Source: Planctomycetota bacterium (lineage in GTDB: Bacteria; Planctomycetota; MHYJ01; JACPRB01). Taken from it: 15,619 bases of DNA. The notes beneath the pieces were generated by a model. The model was not told where the DNA came from, made no database searches, and saw only the letters and a list, made by a program, of their open reading frames with translations. Where the stretch lies: NCBI GenBank assembly GCA_023261405.1, contig JAHFOZ010000064.1, positions 1 to 15,619 on the forward strand, given 5' to 3'. Positions 7,198 through 13,256 of this stretch are shown here, one piece after another (the stretch's first letter is position 1; the number at the start of each line of letters is the position of its first letter). The position numbers were made by a program, and so were the translations under genes.

Positions 7198-8463
7198 TCA
7201 CACAGCTCCCGATCGCTGTCCAGGCCCGGCAAAGAACTCCTTCGTTGCCACCGCGATTCGCTCGATGTCCGCGCGGCTCAGCTCGGGGAAACAAGGGATG
7301 AGTAACCCGTTGCGATAGACCCTTTCCGCAATCGGAAGATCTACGCGGTTCGGATACTCCTTCAAGGCGCAGACCAGTTCCAGGCTGGATGTCGCGCTGT
7401 CGATCCCCCGCCTTGCGAAGAAGCCCTGCGCTTCAACGGCACTGGGAACGAGCACGATCAGCTGCCAATAGACATTATCGGATGTTTCGGTCGTCGCCGG
7501 GAATCTCGCCATTCCGCTGTTCGCTTTCACGAATGCGACATTGGCCACTCTGGCCTTGTCCCCGGCAAGGACCGCATCGATGTGTGCCAGGCCGATCTCC
7601 GCCTGGACGGAGCTGTACTTGCAGAACCACACACGGGGCAGCGCAGGCAACCTGCCCTTGTCCCGGTGACCCGTCTGCTTGAGCGCCGAGCCCGCATCCC
7701 GTTTACGGATGAACTGCAGGAGCGGGAACGTCATCAGTGAGAAGACGGGCTGAGTGGTGGCGACATTCCTCACCAGATTGACCCAGGCTTTCCTGACGAG
7801 GAGCTTCCGGTCCGCAGGAAACAGACCCGATTGCGCCCTCCTGAGCCCGTCATGAGTGGGGTCGTCGTCGGTGATCGCCAGACCCCCACCGAGCGTATCC
7901 AGCATCTTGATCGAAGAAGAGCTGTAGATCCCCACATCGCCGAACGTCCCGACGCGCTTCCCGTCAAAGCGAGCATTGAGGCATTGGGAAAAATCCTCGA
8001 TGACGAATATCCCGTGCCCCCTGAACAATGTCATCATCGCTGCGATATCGGGGACAAGCCCGAACAAGGGCGTGATGATGGCGACCCGGACCTTGGGGTT
8101 GATCTTCTTGCGCAAGTCATTCATTTCGAAATTGATCGTCTCGGGATCCATCTCTACGTAGACCGGAACGAGCCCGAGCTCCAGCACTACATCCACGATC
8201 CCCTTGATGGTGATGGGCGGCAGGATGACCTCGCTGCCCTTGGGCAGTGCGAGGTCCTTCAACACGAAGTAGATCGCGATCCGGGCCAACGGGAAGGCGA
8301 CACAATGCTTGCGATCGCAATAGGCGGCGAACGCCCGCTCGAATTCCCCGACCTTCTCCCGCCCTCCCAGCGGCATGAACAAGGAGGCCAGAAGATACCG
8401 GAAGCTCTCGCTCACCTGGTGATAGATGACGCCTCTGGGGATCTTCCTGATGAATGGATTCAT
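7198..8463 (-). CDS. DegT/DnrJ/EryC1/StrS-family sugar aminotransferase
   Basis: A PLP-dependent aminotransferase fold, distinct in sequence from the WecE copy. Numbered from the upstream TTG (8481), it shows CDRKHCVAFPLARIAIYF (cofactor phosphate region), EVILPPITIKG, FVIEDFSQCLNARFDGKRVG (D163, Q166 contacting PLP) and the Schiff-base lysine K192 in YSSSSIKMLDTLGGGLAITDD. Key residues are present, so it should be active. The family aminates keto-sugars in nucleotide-sugar pathways; the exact sugar is unknown. The middle (residues about 225-290) is unusually basic and hydrophobic, perhaps a membrane-contacting insertion. The ATG at 8463 is preferred: it begins MNPFIRKIPRG and is preceded by a weak GGGAA, whereas TTG 8481 has no visible ribosome site. 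It lies 27 bases after the methyltransferase stop. Confidence 0.85.
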   Translation of the reverse strand: MNPFIRKIPRGVIYHQVSESFRYLLASLFMPLGGREKVGEFERAFAAYCDRKHCVAFPLARIAIYFVLKDLALPKGSEVILPPITIKGIVDVVLELGLVPVYVEMDPETINFEMNDLRKKINPKVRVAIITPLFGLVPDIAAMMTLFRGHGIFVIEDFSQCLNARFDGKRVGTFGDVGIYSSSSIKMLDTLGGGLAITDDDPTHDGLRRAQSGLFPADRKLLVRKAWVNLVRNVATTQPVFSLMTFPLLQFIRKRDAGSALKQTGHRDKGRLPALPRVWFCKYSSVQAEIGLAHIDAVLAGDKARVANVAFVKANSGMARFPATTETSDNVYWQLIVLVPSAVEAQGFFARRGIDSATSSLELVCALKEYPNRVDLPIAERVYRNGLLIPCFPELSRADIERIAVATKEFFAGPGQRSGAV

Positions 8464-8490
8464 GTCATTCCCGGCGATCAACCCGGCCGG

Positions 8491-9003
8491 TCAGGTCACC
8501 TTGAACGATAGCGAATAGACATACGCCAGATTCAGCACGTTCTTCCTCCGATGGATCCGGCAATAGCGCTGCAGTATCTCCACTTCCTTCTCCGGCCCGA
8601 GCCTGCTCGTCGAATGCGCGTCAGGCCTGCCGAGCAGGTGTTTCCCGATGTTGTTCAGCAGCCCCTGGCGACTGATGCCGACGACCAGCTCAAGATCCTT
8701 GTTCCTCTCTCTGAGTTCCTGAAGCAGATCTCCCAGATCGCCCTCACTGAACGTGCAGAACACCTCGTTGGCGACGAGCACATCGAAATCCACCGACCGC
8801 CAGTCCTTGACATCGCTCAAAGAGGGGATGATGTCGTAACCGATCACCCGCCCACCCGCAAGGCGCTTCAACTCTCCTGCTCCGCAACCGAAGTCCAGTA
8901 TGGTAAGGCCGGCTCTTCCCAGCTCCCCGACACGGATGATCTGCCTCAGGAGATGGAGGAAATAGAACTGCGACAACCCGCTATAGGGCGTCACGCCTTT
9001 CAT
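8491..9003 (-). CDS. Class I SAM-dependent methyltransferase
   Basis: A small methyltransferase (170 residues). Motif I is ILDFGCGAGEL (35-45), followed by the acidic residue in VIGYDI (D57) that would bind the ribose of SAM, and FDVLVANEVF (73-82) as motif IV. The C-terminal part has RPDAHSTSRLGPEKEVEIL and a basic patch RIHRRKN. The protein is short for the class, lacking a substantial N-terminal extension. In this setting it probably methylates a sugar or a lipid-linked glycan, but the acceptor is not identifiable. The ATG at 9003 overlaps the TGA of a 26-residue mini-ORF (ATGA), and TAGGGGAC lies a little upstream as a possible ribosome site. Confidence 0.82.
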   Translation of the reverse strand: MKGVTPYSGLSQFYFLHLLRQIIRVGELGRAGLTILDFGCGAGELKRLAGGRVIGYDIIPSLSDVKDWRSVDFDVLVANEVFCTFSEGDLGDLLQELRERNKDLELVVGISRQGLLNNIGKHLLGRPDAHSTSRLGPEKEVEILQRYCRIHRRKNVLNLAYVYSLSFKVT

Positions 9004-9080
9004 CGGGCCCGTCCCCTACGCACAGTCCCGGCGGGAACGACCGCGGCCATGCGGATCAGGAGCCTCAGGAGCTTCCTCAC
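9000..9080 (-). CDS. 26-residue mini-ORF locked between sulfotransferase and methyltransferase
   Basis: The frame GTG 9080 to TGA 9002-9000 overlaps the sulfotransferase stop as GTGA and the methyltransferase start as ATGA, exactly filling the gap. The peptide begins (M)RKLLRLLIRMAAVV and ends PAGTVRRGRAR: basic, hydrophobic middle, basic. It includes a near-tandem repeat (GCTCCTGA G GCTCCTGA). It could be a tiny cationic or membrane peptide, a translational-coupling leader, or the fused ends of a larger gene lost by in-frame deletion. I do not recognise it, and expression is unproven. Confidence 0.35.
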   Translation of the reverse strand: MRKLLRLLIRMAAVVPAGTVRRGRAR

Positions 9081-9850
9081 ACCGTCATGCCGCAGAGTCC
9101 CCGGTGGTGCTCACGCCAGCCCCCCAGCGTGCGCCCCAGGAACGCTTCCAGCCGGCCAATGGAGTCCCGATAGCCCAGCGCCAGATCGCGGAAGGCGTTG
9201 CCCTGTTCCTCTTTCTCGCCCGTGGCCTGGTTGAAAACCTGGTGCAGCGACCCCGGCACGAAACCGTCATCCACTCCCAGCCAGCGGTACAAGGCTTGCA
9301 CGTCCGCCACGCCGCCCACGAACTCCTCGAAAATGAGGACGCGCAGCTGGCTCGCATCGAACACGTCCAGATAAGGCACGATGTAATCGATGTAGTTCCC
9401 GCGCCGGCGATAGGCGAAAGGGGTCACGGAGGTGGAGAACTCTGCGCGGTTCAACCGCTCCGCCTCAGCATTCAATGCTTCGCTGAACGTCAGAGTCTCC
9501 AGTCGATGCTCCACGCTGAAGCGGTAGTGCGAGTAGGCCCGCAACACCGGATCGCGCAGGATCATCAGGATGCGCGCGTCCGGATAGAAGTCCCGCATTC
9601 TTCTCGCGGCCACCGGACTCTCGATATACGATGTGCTCTTCTCACCCAGATACAGGGTGCCCGCTTTCCGGTCCTTGAAATAGGTGCTCTCGTAGAAGTC
9701 CTTCCCTTTGGCTGTCCATGGATCATTCATGAAGAACTTCGGTTCCGGGCGGACCGGGTGCGCCATGCTCACCTGCGGATGGTCATCGAGGACCTTGTAG
9801 AGATAGGTGGATCCGCAGCGCTGGGCGCCGACGATGAGCAGATTCCTCAT
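9077..9850 (-). CDS. PAPS-dependent sulfotransferase
   Basis: Transfers sulfate from PAPS to a hydroxyl or amino group, here most likely on a glycan. The 5'-phosphosulfate loop is at the N-terminus (LLIVGAQRCGSTYL, residues 4-17). The 3'-phosphate site is ILMILRDPVLRAYSHYR (94-110), with R99 and S107 in the usual places. PEPKFF (35-40) corresponds to the KExxFF segment that carries the catalytic Glu in heparan-sulfate-type sulfotransferases. The length (257) is normal for a single-domain bacterial enzyme. Its ATG overlaps the stop of the glycosyltransferase gene by 4 bases, so the two are coupled and probably act on the same glycan. PAPS must come from elsewhere in the genome, since the only APS-kinase sequence nearby is a fragment (6998-7189). 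Confidence 0.92.
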   Translation of the reverse strand: MRNLLIVGAQRCGSTYLYKVLDDHPQVSMAHPVRPEPKFFMNDPWTAKGKDFYESTYFKDRKAGTLYLGEKSTSYIESPVAARRMRDFYPDARILMILRDPVLRAYSHYRFSVEHRLETLTFSEALNAEAERLNRAEFSTSVTPFAYRRRGNYIDYIVPYLDVFDASQLRVLIFEEFVGGVADVQALYRWLGVDDGFVPGSLHQVFNQATGEKEEQGNAFRDLALGYRDSIGRLEAFLGRTLGGWREHHRGLCGMTV

Positions 9851-10779
9851 TGCCGGACGATCTCCTTGACCTCATAGCTGCGCGGTGTGCCGATCTCGCG
9901 CAGGATGCGGATCAGGTACTCGCCGATCACGCTCAAGAGCAGGATCAGCATCCCGTTGAAGAACGACAGCAGCACGACGAGGGATGCCCAGCCCGGGGCA
10001 TTCGTGCCGTTGATCATGGCCATAAGCAGGAAATACAGGCTCAGGAAGAAACTGACCCCCGCGGTCATGAACCCGAATGCCGCGCCGTACCGCAGGGGAA
10101 TGGACGAATGATTAAAGAGTATGGTGGCGACGAGCCCCAGAATCTTCCTCCACGTGTAGTTGCTCGCACCCTCCGCCCTGGGCAGATGCCGCACCAGCAC
10201 ATTGCATCGGCGGGAGGAGTACATGAGCACCAGCCCGGGTATATAGGTCGAAAAGGACCTGTCCCGGCAGATGCGGTCGACGACATCCCTGCGGATGATC
10301 CGGAAGTTGGTCAGGATCAGGTGATCCTTCACCTCGAACACTTTCCGGTTGAGCCATCCGACGAACAGGCTTCCGGCGCGGCGCACGAAGGAATGCTGCT
10401 TGCTTTCGAATCGCCCGATGACAAGATCATACCCTTCCTGGACGGTATCAATCAGCTTGGCGATCTCCTCGGGAGGGTTCTGCAGGTCGTCGTCCATGGT
10501 GATGACATAGTCGCCCTTGGCCTCCCGGAAGCCGCACAGGTTGGCATGATGCTGCCCGCAGTTCTTCAGCAGGTTGATGGCGGTCACTTCCGGATACTGT
10601 CCGGCCAGGCCGACGGTCACTTCCCAGCTGCCGTCTCCGCTGCCGTCGTTGACCAGCACGATCTCGAACCGCAAGGACCGGGAAAGGAAAAACTCGCGGA
10701 CCTGCGACACCGTGGTCGCCACGATGTGGGCGCTGTTATAGACAGGGATGACGACGCTATACACAGTCCCGGCAGCCAT
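9847..10779 (-). CDS. GT2 polyprenyl-phosphate glycosyltransferase (GtrB/ArnC/DPM1-like)
   Basis: A family 2 glycosyltransferase with a C-terminal two-helix membrane anchor. The catalytic domain shows YSVVIPVYNSA (7-17), VLVNDGSGDGSW (41-52), the metal-binding DDD in YVITMDDDLQNPPEEI (96-98) and the acceptor-side motif RAEGASNYTWRK (201-212). Membrane spans are about 231-257 and 265-292. This is the layout of GtrB, ArnC and related enzymes, which load a sugar from a nucleotide donor onto undecaprenyl phosphate at the inner membrane. The donor could be a product of the aminotransferases downstream, which is inference. A strong site, AAGGAG (10786-10791), is 6 bases before the ATG at 10779. It is the first gene of the lower-GC island, so the island's main promoter is expected in the 350-base gap upstream. 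Confidence 0.9.
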   Translation of the reverse strand: MAAGTVYSVVIPVYNSAHIVATTVSQVREFFLSRSLRFEIVLVNDGSGDGSWEVTVGLAGQYPEVTAINLLKNCGQHHANLCGFREAKGDYVITMDDDLQNPPEEIAKLIDTVQEGYDLVIGRFESKQHSFVRRAGSLFVGWLNRKVFEVKDHLILTNFRIIRRDVVDRICRDRSFSTYIPGLVLMYSSRRCNVLVRHLPRAEGASNYTWRKILGLVATILFNHSSIPLRYGAAFGFMTAGVSFFLSLYFLLMAMINGTNAPGWASLVVLLSFFNGMLILLLSVIGEYLIRILREIGTPRSYEVKEIVRQ

Positions 10780-11129
10780 CGCTCACTCCTTCTTCCTCCA
10801 CATGCATGGGAATCCCGAAGATGACCCGATCCTGGCGGCACATTCCACCGTCGATGCAAGGACAGGGAGAGCGTCTTCCGGCGCGAAGGCGGGTTTCGCC
10901 GATGGGAAGGAACAACACGGGACCCCCGATGAACCCCCGCCCGCGCTTCATACCCCTACTATAGCTGTTCCACCCTCCACTCTGGCGGGTCCGATTCTCC
11001 AGACGGCAGCATTTCCCGGGAATCTCAATGACCCCGCCGTTTGCAGGAAGCGATCCAGAATCGCGGTCGCCGGAGGCATTCCCCCGCCCGCATCCGCCGG
11101 ATTGCGCCGCTTCCCCGGTCCCCGAGGGG
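10780..11129. other. 350-base gap: 5' region of the glycan operon and island boundary
   Basis: No convincing gene. Only the ribosome site of the glycosyltransferase (10786-10791) is clear. A TATAGT (minus strand, near 10960-10968) is the best -10 candidate but has no matching -35. CCCC-GA-GGGG around 11120 is a minimal hairpin without a T run. Small open frames on the minus strand here lack a ribosome site or overlap real genes. Composition changes across this gap from the high-GC membrane gene to the lower-GC glycan genes, so a recombination boundary is likely inside it. I see no tRNA, insertion sequence or terminal repeats. Confidence 0.4.
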
Positions 11130-12809
11130 TCACTCGATCCGGAATACCTGATACCAGTCGTTCCCGAAAACCCGGGTGCATCCCTCGAGAGATGCGATAC
11201 CCCTTGTCTCGATCTTGCAGACGAAATACCGGCAGCCGAGGGCCCGGCCCAGCTTCACGAGATCCCCGGGCGAGCCTTCGTAGTACACCTGAAGGCGCCG
11301 ATACGCATCGAGAAGCCGCTCCTCCCCGCCGGGACCGGCGGCGTCGATATAGACCTCCATGTGCGACCCCGCGATGGGCCGGCGCGCGATGAGCCGGAAG
11401 GCGCTGCTGTTGAACAGGAAGCGGTCCGTGGGATCCGTCCGCGTCCTCGCCCAGTCACACATCTCACGAAAGCAGTCCCTCCGGGCCGGCTCGCTGCGGA
11501 GGTTCGGGGAGTCGGACCACCGGTCGATCAACCGGCACTCCGGCGCCCGCTCCAGGAGCGCCTTCGATTCGAGAGCGCCCAGGAACGCGCTCGAAGCGAC
11601 GAGCCCGCCGCCAAGGCCCCATCGGAGCCCCCGGTTCCACGGCGCCGCCGCAAGGTGCTTCAGCGAAACGAGGAGCACCCAGACGCACACCAGCGGGACG
11701 AACTTGAAGGGTCGGAAGAACTCGACGAAAGTGGCCTTGAGGTCGAACCCCCGGTAGAAGGCCTCGCCGGCCGCCGGTGGCACGAGGCTGACCCCCACGC
11801 AGACCGCCCCGAAGATCCACAAGGCGCGTCCCTCCGGCCCCCCGAATCCCCGAACGGCCTCTTTCCGTCCGACGGCCAGCAGGGCCAGGCCTGCCGCGGC
11901 CCCGGACAGAAGGAGATAGCGCTCGATGCGATCCCATCCCCAGCCTGGGAATCCCGAGGGATAGAACGCCCATGGATACGCACCCTTGATGGCGGCCCAG
12001 TACTCATCCTCGCCTACCGACGGACTCAGGTGCAAGAGCGTGAACGTCTCTGCAATCCTCCCGGTGAAGAGCAGGAGGAGGACCACGACAACCCCTCCGA
12101 GGGCGGCCATGACGCGGGTGGCGCACAGCATCGACTCCCTGGAGCCGCGGTGATAGAGGACGTACGTGACCGCGAAAATGAGGACCAGATAGGCCGGAGA
12201 CAAACTGTACAGCGGAAGGCCCACGACCGGTGAGAGGATCCACCATGCTCCCCGGGGAGTATCCAGGTGACGAATGAAGCCCAGGAGTACCGGGAAAAAC
12301 ACCGGCGTGTAGAGCGAGCGCGGCAGGACATGCTCGAGATCGAGAATCCCCCAGAAGTCCGCCCCGAGAGAATGCCGGGGCAAGGCCAGGAGCACGGCAC
12401 CCACGCACGCCAGCCCCGTGCGATCGAGCAGTCCGTGACAGAAATGAAAAGCCCCAAGGACGGTGAGGAAAGTGATCGCCCCAAGGAGGATCCGCCGCGA
12501 ACAAGTCCGGTCTCCCGTCAGGTGATTCAGACCCCGGATCAGCTCACCGTACACGTCAATTCGGCGGTAGGAGGAAAAGCGGCTTCCCTCGAGGTACGGC
12601 GCGTCCACCCCCGACCGGGCCTCGATTGAGAGTTCAAGGACCGCGTCATCGTACGCCATGGTCGTCCGCCCAGCGTTCACCAGGAGAGCGAGCAAGGCGT
12701 ATGCGGTCGCAACCGCGACGGAAGCCGCCCAGGCCCTGCCGCGCGGAGACCTTGTGAGCAGGAATCGGATTCTCTCAAGGATCATAAGCAAGCGATGGGA
12801 GACTCCCAT
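11130..12809 (-). CDS. Polytopic membrane protein with soluble C-terminal domain (GT-C-like, unassigned)
   Basis: About ten hydrophobic spans (near residues 27-45, 107-124, 131-144, 166-181, 187-218, 230-249, 297-313, 329-346, 368-388, 395-412) are followed by a soluble tail of about 145 residues. After the first span lies TMAYDDAVLEL; a paired Asp in the first outer loop is typical of GT-C glycosyltransferases using polyprenyl-linked donors. The tail (CDWARTRTDPTDRFLFN, FRLIARRPIAGSHME, LGCRYFVCKIE) recalls large bacterial membrane proteins whose tail begins with a W.r..Tp.da.fl pattern. A sugar-transfer role at the outer membrane face is inference from this and from the neighbouring glycan genes. 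Its high GC resembles the flanks, not the island. Two starts are possible: ATG 12809, which would have almost no leader from the promoter at 12823-12851, and ATG 12785 (MILERIRFLL), which would leave about 30 bases. Neither has a clear ribosome site. Confidence 0.7.
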   Translation of the reverse strand: MGVSHRLLMILERIRFLLTRSPRGRAWAASVAVATAYALLALLVNAGRTTMAYDDAVLELSIEARSGVDAPYLEGSRFSSYRRIDVYGELIRGLNHLTGDRTCSRRILLGAITFLTVLGAFHFCHGLLDRTGLACVGAVLLALPRHSLGADFWGILDLEHVLPRSLYTPVFFPVLLGFIRHLDTPRGAWWILSPVVGLPLYSLSPAYLVLIFAVTYVLYHRGSRESMLCATRVMAALGGVVVVLLLLFTGRIAETFTLLHLSPSVGEDEYWAAIKGAYPWAFYPSGFPGWGWDRIERYLLLSGAAAGLALLAVGRKEAVRGFGGPEGRALWIFGAVCVGVSLVPPAAGEAFYRGFDLKATFVEFFRPFKFVPLVCVWVLLVSLKHLAAAPWNRGLRWGLGGGLVASSAFLGALESKALLERAPECRLIDRWSDSPNLRSEPARRDCFREMCDWARTRTDPTDRFLFNSSAFRLIARRPIAGSHMEVYIDAAGPGGEERLLDAYRRLQVYYEGSPGDLVKLGRALGCRYFVCKIETRGIASLEGCTRVFGNDWYQVFRIE

Positions 12810-12810
12810 C
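12794..12810. promoter_or_regulatory. Perfect 8-bp-arm palindrome at the start of the membrane gene
   Basis: gatgggag-a-ctcccatc is an inverted repeat with 8-base perfect arms and one central base. It lies just downstream of the -10 element (12823-12828) and covers the first possible start codon, where a repressor would block transcription or an RNA hairpin would hide the start. Repeats of this size can arise by chance in a window this long; the position is what makes it interesting. Confidence 0.4.
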
Positions 12811-12822
12811 CCGGGCCCACGG

Positions 12823-12851
12823 AGTATATCACGCGACGATCAGCCTGCCAG
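12823..12851 (-). promoter_or_regulatory. Sigma70-like promoter for the membrane protein gene
   Basis: On the minus strand CTGGCA (12846-12851, 4/6 of TTGACA) and TATACT (12823-12828, 5/6) are separated by 17 bases, with an extended -10 TG one base before TATACT. Transcription would start near 12816. It lies inside the decayed downstream end of the Gfo/Idh-like relic. Confidence 0.5.
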
Positions 12852-12858
12852 GAGCCGA

Positions 12859-12868
12859 TCAGTTCAGT
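12859..12868. repeat. 5-bp tandem duplication causing a frameshift
   Basis: The minus strand reads ACTGAACTGA, two exact copies in tandem. The duplication creates the TGA that ends the Tat-signal ORF; with a single copy the frame continues into a Rossmann-like GLIG. It looks like a replication-slippage event that inactivated the gene. Confidence 0.5.
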
Positions 12869-13045
12869 CCCGCGTTCATGCGGCTCGCGGCCGAGGCTTG
12901 GACCGTTGCGGCCAGCCCTGCGCCGGTCCCCATGACCATGAACGCCCGCCGGCTCATATCACCCATGCTCAGGCCCCCTCCTACGGGCCGCCGGAAATGG
13001 CGGGGTCTTGGGTTTCCAAGCGAAGAAGATCGCCGGGACCGTCCA

Positions 13046-13061
13046 CGCCGCCCTGGCGGCG
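13046..13061. repeat. GC-rich hairpin upstream of the EF-G promoter
   Basis: cgccgcc-ct-ggcggcg forms a 7-bp stem (about 6 bp with a realistic loop). No T tract follows on either strand, so it is not a standard terminator. The surrounding 12984-13099 stretch holds no recognisable gene. Confidence 0.3.
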
Positions 13062-13099
13062 ATATCGACGGCCTCCTGACCCCCGGCGCCGAATCGGGA

Positions 13100-13128
13100 T
13101 TGCAATCCGGCCCCCTTCCCGATATATT
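13100..13128 (+). promoter_or_regulatory. Sigma70-like promoter for EF-G, with palindrome over the -35
   Basis: TTGCAA (13100-13105, 4/6) and TATATT (13123-13128, 5/6) are 17 bases apart, giving a predicted start near 13135 and a leader of about 120 bases. The -35 is embedded in a perfect 12-base palindrome, GGATTGCAATCC (13097-13108), a possible operator, although palindromes this short occur several times by chance in a window this size. Confidence 0.55.
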
Positions 13129-13256
13129 GCCCCCCCTTCCGCGCCAAGGGTTTCCGCGTGAGCGTGAGATAGAAGGCAACGGGCCTGGCCGGTCGCCCTC
13201 CACAGGCGCCGGCCGGGCCTTTGCCGCCTGTATTCTGGAAAGGTTGAGTCGGCCCC

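Larger units (their letters stand above)
12820..12966 (-). pseudogene. N-terminal relic of a Tat-exported Gfo/Idh/MocA-like oxidoreductase
   Basis: The frame from ATG 12966 encodes a 35-residue peptide with a twin-arginine signal (MSRRAFMVMGTGAGLAATVQ, then ASAASRMNAGL) and then stops at 12859. AGGAGG (12977-12982) precedes it by 10 bases, so the start looks genuine. In planctomycete Gfo/Idh/MocA enzymes the leader is followed by a stretch like A.SRINVGLIGxG, the start of the Rossmann fold. Here the sequence reads SRMNAGL and then frameshifts at a tandem ACTGA-ACTGA (12859-12868). Removing one copy restores GLIGSWQADRRV, after which the similarity ends. The rest of the gene (about 350 residues) is missing. 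The Tat signal is clear; the family is inferred from a dozen residues. A short secreted peptide is the alternative. Confidence 0.5.

Noticed and set aside
9021..10773. A 12-base direct repeat, cacagtcccggc, at 9021-9032 and 10762-10773, near two minus-strand ATG codons
   Set aside because: Several 12-base repeats are expected by chance in a GC-rich 15.6-kb window. The similar surroundings (ATGGC... GCCGGGACTGTG) are intriguing but too short to claim a duplicated gene start.
10757..10951. A 64-codon minus-strand ORF before the glycosyltransferase
   Set aside because: No ribosome site, it runs past the well-supported glycosyltransferase start, and its peptide (GGPVLFLPIGETRLRAGRRS) matches nothing I know.
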